Assembly: GCF_026015885.1 (NCBI RefSeq)
Contig: NZ_JAPDUG010000001.1
Span: 1,302,001 to 1,366,000 of the forward strand
From: Halocynthiibacter sp. SDUM655004
GTDB lineage: Bacteria > Pseudomonadota > Alphaproteobacteria > Rhodobacterales > Rhodobacteraceae
Length of the DNA stretch: 64,000 nt
Direction of reading: 5' to 3'
The notes beneath the pieces were generated by a model. That model worked only from the letters and a program-made list of their open reading frames with translations, made no database searches and was not told where the DNA came from. Shown piece after piece: positions 9,597 to 18,050 of this stretch; the first letter of the stretch is position 1, and every line of letters starts with the position of its first letter. Made by a program: the position numbers and the translations under genes.

Positions 9597-9636
9597 AGCA
9601 TGTCCATTAGTGAGTGCCTCTATCCTCAATCGACTT

Positions 9637-9672
9637 ACGGTATTGGGCGAGTTGCATCAAGCCTGATACCGT
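9637..9672. promoter_or_regulatory. Inverted repeat in the fabI/pdxH divergent promoter region
   Basis: ACGGTAT (9637-9643) and ATACCGT (9666-9672) are perfect 7-bp inverted half-sites, 29 bp centre to centre (nearly three helical turns), inside the 116-bp gap between the divergent fabI and pdxH starts. The arrangement fits two dimer half-sites or a looping operator. No regulator is identified. Confidence 0.35.
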
Positions 9673-9712
9673 GGTCAATTTGGCGCCAACGACTCGTAAG
9701 AAAGCGAATTCC

Positions 9713-10318
9713 ATGAGCGATATGCCTAAAATTTTTCGGGGCGATGACCCTTTCGTAATAGCGCAATCTTGGCTTGCGGAGGCGGAGAAAAACGAACCGA
9801 ACGATCCGAATGCAATCGCCCTTGCGACGGTTGATCAAGATGGGCTGCCCAATGTGCGGATGGTTTTGCTCAAGGAGATAGAGGCGCAAGCGTTTGTTTT
9901 TTATACAAATTACGAGAGTGCAAAAGGACAGGAACTCGCAGCAAGCGGCAAAGCGGCCTTTGTTATGCACTGGAAATCACTGCGTCGCCAAATTCGCGTG
10001 CGCGGTACCGTTGAGCGCGAAGAAGGGCCGCAGGCCGATGAGTATTTCGCCAGCCGTTCGCTCAAAAGTCGCCTTGGCGCATGGGCATCGGAGCAATCTC
10101 GACCACTCGCCTCACGCGCGAGTTTAGTTGCAAAAGTTGCAAAAGTGACGCTAGGTAAAGGTTCTAACCCCGAACGCCCGCCATTTTGGGGCGGATTTCG
10201 TATCCACCCAACCGAGATAGAATTTTGGGCTGACGGGGAATTCAGGCTCCATGATCGCTTTGTTTGGCGTCGGGAGACTTTGGCAGATGCTTGGAATATC
10301 CAGCGGTTAAATCCGTGA
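9713..10318 (+). CDS. pdxH: Pyridoxamine 5'-phosphate oxidase
   Basis: 201 residues. It oxidises pyridoxine or pyridoxamine 5'-phosphate to pyridoxal 5'-phosphate using FMN and oxygen. Family blocks are visible: [22 protein letters not shown], the FMN-binding [26 protein letters not shown], and the C-terminal [14 protein letters not shown]...[10 protein letters not shown] ending in RLNP. The start [14 protein letters not shown] matches the usual N-terminus; the reading frame extends upstream without conserved sequence. Confidence 0.97.
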   Translation: MSDMPKIFRGDDPFVIAQSWLAEAEKNEPNDPNAIALATVDQDGLPNVRMVLLKEIEAQAFVFYTNYESAKGQELAASGKAAFVMHWKSLRRQIRVRGTVEREEGPQADEYFASRSLKSRLGAWASEQSRPLASRASLVAKVAKVTLGKGSNPERPPFWGGFRIHPTEIEFWADGEFRLHDRFVWRRETLADAWNIQRLNP

Positions 10319-10436
10319 CATTCTGGTGTACGTCGGGTCATTTTATGGTGGAGAATTTTTTTTTCGCTTGAAACGTCTGGGTTGTATAGCCAAAACACTT
10401 GTGGGCAGTAGGTAATTTAGGCGCCAGAATGGCGTG

Positions 10437-10976
10437 ATGGGGATGACAGAAGAAAACGCGCAAGGACCGATCGTCCTAGGACAGGTAAAGTGGTTCGACC
10501 CTGTTAAAGGGTTCGGATTCGTAATCCCGCCGGAAGGTGGGCCCGATATCCTTTTGCATGCAAACGTGCTTCGCAACTTTGGACAGGGGTCGGTGGCCGA
10601 AGGGTCCGGCATAGAAATTCGTGTGCAGGAATCGACGAGAGGCCTTCAGGCCGTGGAGGTGCTGCAGATCAGCCCGCCCACGCCTGCGAAGCCGGACGAA
10701 GAACCAAGCAATGATTTCGCGCCATTTGGTGATGACTCGCATGTTCCATTGGTGCCTGCACGGGTGAAGTGGTTCGACAAAACCAAAGGCTTTGGGTTTG
10801 CCAATACCTTCGGCAGTGCCGAGGATGTGTTTGTGCATGTTGAGGTTTTGCGTCTTGCTGGTCTTGCCGATCTACAACCAGGCGAGGCGATTGCCATGCG
10901 GGTTGTCGATGGCAAACGCGGGCGGATGGCCTCATCGGTCACGCCATGGGACGCGACCTTTACGGATCAGGGGTAA
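10437..10976 (+). CDS. Cold-shock protein with two cold-shock domains
   Basis: 179 residues. Domain 1 (about 13-80) contains GQVKWFDPVKGFGFV and DILLHANVL; domain 2 (about 107-172) contains ARVKWFDKTKGFGFA and DVFVHVEVL. KGFGF[VA] is RNP1 and DILLHA/DVFVHV are RNP2, so each half is an OB-fold single-stranded nucleic-acid binder. An acidic linker of about 25 residues joins them. Duplicated-CSD proteins are common in alphaproteobacteria, unlike the single-domain 70-residue Csp proteins of enterics. The start is ambiguous among GTG 10434, ATG 10437 and ATG 10443. Confidence 0.92.
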   Translation: MGMTEENAQGPIVLGQVKWFDPVKGFGFVIPPEGGPDILLHANVLRNFGQGSVAEGSGIEIRVQESTRGLQAVEVLQISPPTPAKPDEEPSNDFAPFGDDSHVPLVPARVKWFDKTKGFGFANTFGSAEDVFVHVEVLRLAGLADLQPGEAIAMRVVDGKRGRMASSVTPWDATFTDQG

Positions 10977-11059
10977 GTGGTGTGGCGCGTGTGAGCTTTA
11001 TAATAGGCCGCGCGCGTTCCAAACCTGCTGATCGCACGGCTAATCGCTTACTTAATGTA

Positions 11060-11542
11060 ATGAAACGTGCTGCCGCAGCGGCCTGTGTGGCGATTGCGGC
11101 ATCTACTATGACCTCTGGAGCCATCGCCGAATGCGCGTCGGATCGCGTGTCGTTGCGTGGCCCATGGGGACAGGCGCAGTTCACGGTCGAGATTGCCGAC
11201 ACAGAGCGCAGCCGTGCCACCGGTCTCATGAATCGCGAATCTATGCCGCGCGGCGCAGGAATGCTGTTTCTCTATGATTCGCCCCGCGCGATGACGTTCT
11301 GGATGCGAAATACGCTGATTCCGCTCGACATCTTGTTCATCTCGCCACAAGGCGAGGTTCTGCACATCCATCAGATGGCAAAACCGCTCGACGAGACCCT
11401 GATTCCGGGGCCTGACGGGGCGATTGCGGTGCTCGAAATCAACGGCGGATTGGCCGAAACCTTTGGAATGACAGCTGGAACCGAAGTGCAGCATAATTTT
11501 TTTGAAAAATTTGGCGCTAAGTGGCCTTGTGAGGCGTCTTAG
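11060..11542 (+). CDS. DUF192 domain protein, exported
   Basis: 160 residues with a cleavable signal peptide (MKRAAAAACVAIAASTMTSG, cleavage near AIA/EC). The mature part is a DUF192 domain: QFTVEIADTERSRATGLMNRE, MLFLYDSPRAMTFWMRNTLIPLDILFI, and VLEINGGLAETFGM. Its function is not established. It overlaps nothing and starts 83 bp after the cold-shock gene, so the two may be cotranscribed. The ATG at 11060 gives a proper signal peptide; the open frame upstream does not. Confidence 0.9.
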   Translation: MKRAAAAACVAIAASTMTSGAIAECASDRVSLRGPWGQAQFTVEIADTERSRATGLMNRESMPRGAGMLFLYDSPRAMTFWMRNTLIPLDILFISPQGEVLHIHQMAKPLDETLIPGPDGAIAVLEINGGLAETFGMTAGTEVQHNFFEKFGAKWPCEAS

Positions 11543-11584
11543 GGCTTTTCATTCCCGCGCAGTCACTTTAAAGAAGCGCTCAGT

Positions 11585-11661
11585 CGGGGCGTAGCGCAGC
11601 CTGGTAGCGCGACGGTTTTGGGTACCGTAGGTCGCAAGTTCGAATCTTGCCGTCCCGACCA
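11585..11661 (+). tRNA. tRNA-Pro, anticodon TGG
   Basis: A 77-base cloverleaf ending in an encoded CCA. Acceptor arms CGGGGCG and CGTCCCG pair (one G-T); the anticodon arm ACGGT-TTTGGGT-ACCGT presents TGG; the T arm contains GTTCGAATC. A second proline tRNA with anticodon GGG lies at 56125-56201. Confidence 0.97.
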
Positions 11662-12127
11662 ACTTCTCTCAGTTTGAATTTGAATACATACGATGCACAG
11701 GCGTGGCGGTCTGTGTGGCGCTTTGATGTGCTTTTCTGTGTGCGCAGGTTCGTGGACCTGTAGGTAATGACAGCAACACGACATCGTACATTTCAGAAGA
11801 GCAGCACCGTTTAGATTCTTCGCGCCGCCAAACGCTGCGGATGATTACCTTGCGCATCAATATCTAGTGTTTCGCTAAAGCAATGCGCAGCGGTGGTACC
11901 GATGCCGTTGGCCGACACCCGAAGAAAACGCATCAAAGTGCCGCCGATTCCGGGCGGTGTTGATTCTCAGTCATCATCGTTCTGCCACATTATGTAGCGT
12001 TCGTGTTGCCGTGTGCTGCATAAATGTAGCGTTTTTAAGCAACGGTTGTTTTGGCTCGAAATTTTCAACCATAGGTTTTCAGTTCTTTGGTGGCCTCCGC
12101 GAGATGCCAACTCTGGCGTTAACCTTT

Positions 12128-12203
12128 TGTGGATAAGTTTGCGTGAATTCTTAACGGATTCCTCTAAAGGCCCTGACGTATTGAGAAAATCGAATGTGGA
12201 CAA
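12128..12203 (-). promoter_or_regulatory. Two candidate DnaA boxes upstream of nrdJ
   Basis: TGTGGATAA at 12128-12136 is the exact complement of the DnaA box TTATCCACA. TGTGGACAA at 12195-12203, in the same orientation 67 bp on, differs by one base. DnaA is known to influence ribonucleotide reductase and other nucleotide genes in E. coli and Caulobacter; a role here is inferred from position only. Confidence 0.5.
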
Positions 12204-12331
12204 AATCGCGTGCCTCTCGTGATCCGCAACTCAGAATCAAATACCGCCGCGGGGATTCGCGTTCGCCATATTGGGTCAACTGAAAATCGACCCAAAAAAT
12301 GCAAATAAATCCGTTGACCAAACCGGCGGAT

Positions 12332-12379
12332 ATACGCCAAGTTGTGGGGGCCGGTCGGGGAAGCCACAAGATTTAGTGG
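12332..12379 (+). promoter_or_regulatory. Candidate tandem NrdR boxes upstream of nrdJ
   Basis: CCACAAGATTTAGTGG (12364-12379) closely fits the 16-bp NrdR box pattern ACAC-A-N4-T-GTGT-like palindrome. A weaker partner ATACGCCAAGTTGTGG (12332-12347) keeps the right half. They are 32 bp apart start to start, the three-turn spacing typical of paired NrdR boxes. NrdR is the (d)ATP-sensing repressor of ribonucleotide reductase genes. The nrdJ start is 207 bp downstream. Confidence 0.6.
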
Positions 12380-12586
12380 TAGAGCGGCAAAAGGGACAGA
12401 TTTCTTACACTGAGATGCGAAACACTGGGTTCGCTCTTTGGCCGACGGTTTTGTGCGCCGCGGAGCAGATTTTTGCGCCCTTTGAAATACGCCCCCGACT
12501 GGCACGAAACCGCGCTGGTTCAGTCAGAACACAGCATCGAGAACACATTTAAGGCGGCGACAGGCCGGTGACGGGGCAACGATACA

Positions 12587-15500
12587 ATGAAAATAGAACG
12601 CAAGTTTACAAAAGCCGGCAAAGACGCATACGAAACCCTCGAATTTACCGAAACTTCCTCTGAAATCCGCAATCCGGACGGCACAGTCGTTTTCCGGCTT
12701 GATGACGTTGAAGTTCCCGCAAGCTGGAGCCAAGTGGCCAGCGATGTAATTGCGCAAAAATATTTCCGTAAGGCTGGTGTTCCCGCTGCACTTAAGAAAG
12801 TGAAAGAAAAGGGTGTTCCAGAGTTCCTGTGGCGCTCGGTTCCTGATGACAAAGCGCTTGAGAAGCTGCCAGCAGAGACCCGTACAGGCGGCGAGATCAG
12901 TGCAAAACAGGTGTTCAACCGTTTGGCAGGCGCATGGGCCTATTGGGGCTGGAAGGGCGGCTATTTCAGCTCTGAAGAAGATGCGCGCGCCTACTACGAC
13001 GAGATGCGCCACATGCTCGCCAGCCAACGCGCTGCACCAAACTCGCCGCAGTGGTTTAACACTGGCCTGCATTGGGCATATGGCATCGACGGTCCTGGTC
13101 AGGGTCACTATTACGTCGACTATAAGACAGAGAAACTAACACGCTCGACCTCGGCGTATGAGCACCCACAACCGCACGCCTGTTTTATCCAGTCGGTCGA
13201 CGATGACCTTGTCGGTGACGGCGGCATTATGGATCTCTGGGTGCGTGAGGCACGCCTCTTTAAATACGGCTCTGGCACCGGCACCAACTTCTCCTCGCTG
13301 CGTGCAGCGGGTGAGGGGCTTTCCGGTGGCGGCAGTTCCTCCGGCCTGATGGGCTTCCTCAAGATCGGTGACCGTGCAGCGGGTGCGATCAAATCGGGCG
13401 GTACAACACGCCGTGCGGCGAAAATGGTTATCGTCGATGCGGACCACCCCGATATCGAAGAGTTCATCAACTGGAAGGTGCTTGAAGAGCAGAAAGTGGC
13501 CTCGATCGTCGCTGGCTCCAAGATGCACGAAGAGAAACTCAATGCGATCTTCGCAGCGATCAAAGCGTGGGACGGCAAAGTTGAAGATGCCTATGAGCCC
13601 AAGTCGAACGACGCCCTCAAAGAGGCCGTTCGCGCAGCGAAGAAGGTCAAGATTCCAGAAACTTACATCAAGCGCGTGCTCGACTATGCAAAGCAGGGCT
13701 ATGATAGCATCGAATTCCCGACATATGACACAGACTGGGATTCCGAAGCCTATAACTCCGTTTCCGGTCAGAACTCCAACAACTCCATTCGTGTAACAGA
13801 CGCCTTCCTCAAGGCAGTTGAGAACGACGGCGATTGGCAGCTCATCGACCGCACAACCGGACGCGTGAACAAGACGATCCGTGCCCGTGAATTGTGGGAG
13901 CAGGTTGGTCATGCGGCTTGGGCCTGTGCTGATCCAGGGATCCAGTACCACGACACCGTAAACGCATGGCACACATGCCCAGAAGATGGCGAAATCCGCG
14001 GCTCCAACCCGTGTTCCGAGTATATGTTCCTCGATGACACGGCCTGTAACCTCGCGTCGATGAACCTGCTGACCTTCCTAAAGGATGACGAGTTCCAAGC
14101 CGAAGATTACATCCACGCCACGCGCCTCTGGACATTGACGCTGGAAATCTCCGTGACAATGGCGCAGTTCCCGTCCCAAGAGATCGCGCAGCGATCCTTT
14201 GATTTCCGTACTCTGGGCCTTGGTTACGCCAACATCGGCGGTCTGCTGATGAACATGGGGTATGGATATGACTCCGATGCGGGGCGCGCGCTTTGTGGTG
14301 CTTTGACGGCGGTTATGACCGGCGTTGCCTACGCCACGTCGGCGGAAATTGCGTCCGAGCTTGGCGCCTTCTCGAAGTACGAGAAAAACGCCAACCACAT
14401 GCTCCGTGTAATCCGTAACCACCGCAATGCGGCTTATGGAAAAACAACGGGCTACGAAGGCCTCGACATCAAGCCGCTTGCACTTGATCATGCAAGCTGC
14501 CCTGATAAGCGGCTGATTTCGCTCGCGAAACAAGCGTGGGACGAGGCGCTCGAACTGGGTGAGAAACACGGCTATCGCAACGCACAGACAACAGTGATTG
14601 CGCCAACTGGTACAATCGGCCTCGTGATGGACTGCGACACAACGGGTATTGAGCCAGACTTCGCTCTGGTGAAGTTCAAGAAACTCGCAGGCGGTGGTTA
14701 CTTCAAGATTATCAACCGCTCGGTACCTGCGGCGCTTGAAAAGCTCGGGTATGGTTCTGCTCAGATCGAAGAGATCGTCAGCTATGCCGTGGGCCACGCC
14801 AGCATCGGCAACGCACCTGGCATCAACCATACATCGCTGATCGGACATGGCTTTGGCCAAACAGAGTTGGACAAGATCGAAGCCGCGCTTCCGAGCGCCT
14901 TTGACATCCGTTTTGTGTTCAACCAGTGGACCTTGGGCGATGATTTCTGCACCAAAACACTTGGCATCCCGCAATCGAAGCTCACCGATCCAAACTTCGA
15001 CCTGCTGCGCCACCTTGGCTTTAGCCGCGAAGAGATCGAAGCAGCGAATGACCATGTTTGTGGCACCATGACACTTGAAGGCGCGCCGCACCTTAAGGAA
15101 GAGCACTACAATATCTTTGATTGTGCGAACCCTTGCGGCAAGAAAGGTAAGCGTTTCCTGAGTGTTGATAGCCACATCTATATGATGGCAGCGGCGCAGT
15201 CCTTTATCTCTGGCGCGATCTCCAAGACGATCAACATGGCCAATGACGCCACTATCGAGGATTGCCAGAAAGCCTATGAGCTTAGCTGGAGCCTCGGCAT
15301 CAAGGCCAACGCGCTTTATCGCGATGGCTCCAAACTAAGCCAGCCGCTTGCAGCCGCGCTGGTTGAGGATGACGAGGACGCGCAAGAAACGCTTGAATCC
15401 GGTTCCGCTCAGGAAAAAGCCGCTGTTCCGGCCGAGAAGGTCGTTGAAAAGATCGTTCTCAAAGAGGTTGTCAAATCCCACCGCGAGAAAATGCCGGAGC

Positions 15501-16276
15501 GCCGCAAGGGCTATACGCAGAAAGCGGTTGTTGGCGGGCACAAGGTCTACCTGCGGACCGGCGAATACGAAGACGGCAACCTTGGCGAAATCTTTATTGA
15601 TATGCACAAGGAAGGGGCGGGCTTCCGTGCCATGATGAACAACTTTGCCATCGCGGTTTCGGTTGGGCTTCAGTACGGCGTTCCGCTTGAAGAGTTCGTT
15701 GACGCGTTCACCTTTACCAAGTTCGAGCCTGCGGGCATGGTTCAAGGCAACGACAGCATCAAGAATGCAACGTCGATCCTTGACTATATCTTCCGCGAAC
15801 TCGCTGTATCTTACCTTGATCGCACCGATCTGGCCCATGTGAAACCAGAAGGCGCAAGCTTTGATAGCCTTGGCCGTGGCGAGGAAGAAGGCGTGGCTAA
15901 CGTTCAAGAGATGAGCGAAACAGCAGCGTCCAAGTCCTTGGAAGTGTTGAAACAAATCAGCTCGACAGGCTATCTGCGTAAGCGGGTTCCAACAGACCTG
16001 TCCTTGCTTCAAGGAAGCGCTGGCGCAACCGCGCTCGACAATGCAACCGACGCAACGGCTGCGCTGCAAACTATGGTGCCTGACACGGCTGCTGACGCAA
16101 CTGCGGTCTCAAGTGGCACAGTGGCAAGCTCCGCCACTCAGATGGACGCGCGCTCCAAAGCCAAGATGCAAGGCTACGAAGGCGACCCATGCGGCGATTG
16201 CGGCAACTACACTTTGGTGCGCAACGGCACCTGTATGAAATGCAACACCTGCGGCGGGACATCCGGCTGTAGTTAA
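12587..16276 (+). CDS. nrdJ: Vitamin B12-dependent ribonucleoside-diphosphate reductase (class II)
   Basis: 1229 residues, the usual size for the long alphaproteobacterial class II enzyme. It reduces ribonucleotides to deoxyribonucleotides using adenosylcobalamin to generate the radical, so it works with or without oxygen. Visible family features include [14 protein letters not shown] near residue 150, [11 protein letters not shown], the active-site loop [43 protein letters not shown] and a C-terminal cysteine cluster ([16 protein letters not shown]) that probably relays electrons to the active site. It stands alone, behind a 925-bp control region and followed by a strong terminator. Confidence 0.97.
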   Translation: MKIERKFTKAGKDAYETLEFTETSSEIRNPDGTVVFRLDDVEVPASWSQVASDVIAQKYFRKAGVPAALKKVKEKGVPEFLWRSVPDDKALEKLPAETRTGGEISAKQVFNRLAGAWAYWGWKGGYFSSEEDARAYYDEMRHMLASQRAAPNSPQWFNTGLHWAYGIDGPGQGHYYVDYKTEKLTRSTSAYEHPQPHACFIQSVDDDLVGDGGIMDLWVREARLFKYGSGTGTNFSSLRAAGEGLSGGGSSSGLMGFLKIGDRAAGAIKSGGTTRRAAKMVIVDADHPDIEEFINWKVLEEQKVASIVAGSKMHEEKLNAIFAAIKAWDGKVEDAYEPKSNDALKEAVRAAKKVKIPETYIKRVLDYAKQGYDSIEFPTYDTDWDSEAYNSVSGQNSNNSIRVTDAFLKAVENDGDWQLIDRTTGRVNKTIRARELWEQVGHAAWACADPGIQYHDTVNAWHTCPEDGEIRGSNPCSEYMFLDDTACNLASMNLLTFLKDDEFQAEDYIHATRLWTLTLEISVTMAQFPSQEIAQRSFDFRTLGLGYANIGGLLMNMGYGYDSDAGRALCGALTAVMTGVAYATSAEIASELGAFSKYEKNANHMLRVIRNHRNAAYGKTTGYEGLDIKPLALDHASCPDKRLISLAKQAWDEALELGEKHGYRNAQTTVIAPTGTIGLVMDCDTTGIEPDFALVKFKKLAGGGYFKIINRSVPAALEKLGYGSAQIEEIVSYAVGHASIGNAPGINHTSLIGHGFGQTELDKIEAALPSAFDIRFVFNQWTLGDDFCTKTLGIPQSKLTDPNFDLLRHLGFSREEIEAANDHVCGTMTLEGAPHLKEEHYNIFDCANPCGKKGKRFLSVDSHIYMMAAAQSFISGAISKTINMANDATIEDCQKAYELSWSLGIKANALYRDGSKLSQPLAAALVEDDEDAQETLESGSAQEKAAVPAEKVVEKIVLKEVVKSHREKMPERRKGYTQKAVVGGHKVYLRTGEYEDGNLGEIFIDMHKEGAGFRAMMNNFAIAVSVGLQYGVPLEEFVDAFTFTKFEPAGMVQGNDSIKNATSILDYIFRELAVSYLDRTDLAHVKPEGASFDSLGRGEEEGVANVQEMSETAASKSLEVLKQISSTGYLRKRVPTDLSLLQGSAGATALDNATDATAALQTMVPDTAADATAVSSGTVASSATQMDARSKAKMQGYEGDPCGDCGNYTLVRNGTCMKCNTCGGTSGCS

Positions 16277-16372
16277 TTAGAGATCCGGGGCGGGTGCGCT
16301 CGCCCCTGACGCGGATCAGGCCGCAGGCAGAATACCGGGCGGTACACTAGAATGAGCCTGATTAGCGAAACT

Positions 16373-16399
16373 AAAGGGTCCCTTCGGGGGCCCTTTTTT
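16373..16399 (+). terminator. Rho-independent terminator after nrdJ
   Basis: AAAGGGTCCC pairs with GGGGCCCTTT around a TTCG tetraloop, followed by a run of six T. A UUCG-type loop and uninterrupted stem make this a strong terminator 97 bp after the nrdJ stop. Confidence 0.92.
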
Positions 16400-16428
16400 C
16401 TATTTAATGGTAGTGGCTTAGCGCTGGA

Positions 16429-17364
16429 TTAGTTCGGAAACTCGACTGGGCGCTGTGCTTCGCGGTTGACGTTAAGCGTAAACACATCCGGTCGTGAATA
16501 GTGCCCCGTCGCATCGAATTTACGGCGCGCCGCGCTCGCTAGGCTGGCGTCAACCTCCGCCCAGAGTATGCCTTTCTCTTTGCGCATCGGCCCTGCGGCC
16601 AATCCACCAAAAGGTTTGTAAACCACGGCGTCTCCGTCGTTGATCCATTCCTTATCGTCGGGGAAAATCTCTTTGCGATGCGGTGTATTTTTCGGGATGT
16701 CTTTGCCCTCAAGCTGAGTGGAACAACCGATGACCCAACATCCTCCTTCACGCGCGATATGCTGCATGGTTGCAAGCCAGCTTTCGCCCGTGTCCCATGT
16801 GGGCGCGCAGTAGATTTCTACGTTCTGGGCGTAGAGCGCATAGCGGGCGAGTGGCATATAGTTTTCCCAACAGAGCAGCGCGCCAACGCGTCCCACGGCG
16901 GTGTCGACGACCCGAAGACCGCTGCCGTCGCCAAAACCCCAGACCATGCGTTCCGGATTGGTCGGCATCAGTTTTCTGTGGTTGTTCAATAGCTTGCCGT
17001 CTGCATCAATGATGCAGACGCTGTTGAAAATCGTGCTTCCCGAAGCGGTGCCATCTTTTTCCTGATAGCCTGCTACAATCACCACCCCATGTTCGCGGGC
17101 GGCATCTTGTAGCGGCATGAGGTCGCCTTGGCTGCGGTCGATGCAATTGGCCAGAAGGCGGGCATAGATATCATCGGTTTTGCCCATATCTTTGCCCGGC
17201 GTCAGGCGCCAAACAAAGGAGGGATACCCCGGAAACCAAGCTTCTGGGAAAACAACGAGCCCCGCGCCATCACGCGCAGCGGCTTCGACAAGTTCGGCGG
17301 CACGCTGCATGGTTTTGGCAAGATCGAGGTAGACGGGTGGTTCCTGAATTACGGCAGTCTTCAT
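16429..17364 (-). CDS. Nitrilase-family carbon-nitrogen hydrolase
   Basis: 311 residues. The catalytic triad of the nitrilase superfamily is present: Glu41 (VFPEAWFPGYP), Lys131 (NHRKLMPTNPERMVW) and Cys165 (GALLCWENYMPLARY). The HRKLMPT and CWENYMPL patterns place it in the true nitrilase branch (nitrile to carboxylate plus ammonia) rather than among the amidases, but the substrate is unknown. The ATG at 17364 follows GGGGAG at good spacing; a GTG one codon upstream is also open. It lies downstream of ilvH on the same strand with a hairpin in between. Confidence 0.9.
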   Translation of the reverse strand: MKTAVIQEPPVYLDLAKTMQRAAELVEAAARDGAGLVVFPEAWFPGYPSFVWRLTPGKDMGKTDDIYARLLANCIDRSQGDLMPLQDAAREHGVVIVAGYQEKDGTASGSTIFNSVCIIDADGKLLNNHRKLMPTNPERMVWGFGDGSGLRVVDTAVGRVGALLCWENYMPLARYALYAQNVEIYCAPTWDTGESWLATMQHIAREGGCWVIGCSTQLEGKDIPKNTPHRKEIFPDDKEWINDGDAVVYKPFGGLAAGPMRKEKGILWAEVDASLASAARRKFDATGHYSRPDVFTLNVNREAQRPVEFPN

Positions 17365-17412
17365 CACATACTCCCCATTCTAAAAGCGAGAGTATGCCAC
17401 AACTAACGAATT

Positions 17413-17449
17413 CCTCAAAACGGAGCGGTATACCCACACCGTTTCGAGG
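17413..17449. repeat. Inverted repeat between ilvH and the nitrilase gene
   Basis: CCTCAAAACGG (17413-17423) and CCGTTTCGAGG (17439-17449) pair over 11 bp with one G-T. On the minus strand the stem lies 22 bases after the ilvH stop. There is no T run, so it may be a processing or Rho-type end, or an operator for the nitrilase gene. Confidence 0.4.
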
Positions 17450-17470
17450 GGATTTTCAGCGCTTTTTGCG

Positions 17471-18037
17471 TTATTTCTCGGGGCCGCGTCCAAGAGCGGC
17501 AACACCAGTTCGTGCGGTTTCCACGAGGCCAAGAGGGCGCATCAGATCGGCAAAGGCGTCGATTTTTTCGCTGGTGCCGGTCATTTCGAAGATGAAGCTG
17601 TTGAGCGTGCTATCCACAACATTTGCGCGGAAAATATCAGCAAGGCGCAGGGATTCCACCCGTTGCTCGCCTGTTGCGGCCACTTTGAACAGCGCCAATT
17701 CCCGCTCCACGCTCGCGCCTTCGACTGTGAGGTCATGGACGCGGTGAACAGGGACGATGCGGCCAAGCTGGGCTTTGATTTGCTCGATCACCTGCGGTGT
17801 TCCCGAGGTTACGATTGTGATGCGAGAGCGGTGGAATTCGTGGTTCACCTCGGCCACGGTCAGGCTTTCGATGTTATACCCACGGCCCGAAAACAGCCCG
17901 ATCACCCGCGCCAGAACGCCAGCTTCGTTGTCCACAACACAGGCCAGAGTGTGGGATTCAACAACATCCGCGTTTGGGTCGCGTAGGTCATAGGCGGAAT
18001 GGCTTGAAGAGCCTTTTTTGATTTTTAGAGCAGACAT
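17471..18037 (-). CDS. ilvH: Acetolactate synthase small (regulatory) subunit
   Basis: 188 residues. An N-terminal ACT domain (HTLACVVDNEAGVLARVIGLFSGRGYNIESL) binds branched-chain amino acids and confers feedback inhibition by valine on the catalytic subunit. The C-terminal half (about 110-188) is the ALS_ss_C domain. The ATG follows AAGGAAGG and the gene starts 13 bp after the ilvI stop, so the subunits are made from one message. Confidence 0.97.
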   Translation of the reverse strand: MSALKIKKGSSSHSAYDLRDPNADVVESHTLACVVDNEAGVLARVIGLFSGRGYNIESLTVAEVNHEFHRSRITIVTSGTPQVIEQIKAQLGRIVPVHRVHDLTVEGASVERELALFKVAATGEQRVESLRLADIFRANVVDSTLNSFIFEMTGTSEKIDAFADLMRPLGLVETARTGVAALGRGPEK

Positions 18038-18050
18038 TTACAGACCTTCC

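Larger units (their letters stand above)
11662..12586. other. 925-bp non-coding region between tRNA-Pro and nrdJ
   Basis: No convincing gene is visible on either strand: open frames here lack ribosome-binding sites and protein-like composition. It holds the candidate DnaA boxes, NrdR boxes and repeats listed separately. A 10-bp direct repeat ATGTAGCGTT occurs at 11992-12001 and 12024-12033, 32 bp apart. There is no integrase, no second copy of the tRNA 3' end and no insertion-sequence remnant that I can recognise. No cobalamin riboswitch consensus was seen. Confidence 0.6.

Noticed and set aside
9598-9612. Four-codon open frame (MDML) overlapping the fabI start as ATGA
   Set aside because: It could be a coupling mini-gene, but such short frames arise often by chance and nothing else supports it.
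11563-11784. Minus-strand open frame containing [20 protein letters not shown]
   Set aside because: It is the reverse translation of the tRNA-Pro(TGG) gene; this well-known artefact peptide recurs wherever such tRNAs occur.
11855-11870. NrdR-box-like sequence CATCAATATCTAGTGT
   Set aside because: Isolated, without a partner at 31-32 bp, and over 700 bp from nrdJ; the 12332-12379 pair is better placed.
12164-12505. 113-codon minus-strand open frame upstream of nrdJ
   Set aside because: No ribosome-binding site, no domain, basic low-information composition; overlaps the NrdR-box candidates.
12271-12586. Possible cobalamin riboswitch ahead of nrdJ
   Set aside because: Expected because the enzyme uses B12, but no B12-box consensus could be read; only the short TTGGGTC/GACCCAA stem is present.
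11585-12586. tRNA-Pro as an integration site for a genomic island
   Set aside because: No integrase, no duplicated tRNA 3' end and no foreign-looking genes follow; nrdJ is a core gene.
14078-15175. 365-codon minus-strand open frame inside nrdJ
   Set aside because: Antisense shadow of a strongly conserved gene; composition (many Cys, Arg, Val runs) is not protein-like and there is no ribosome-binding site.
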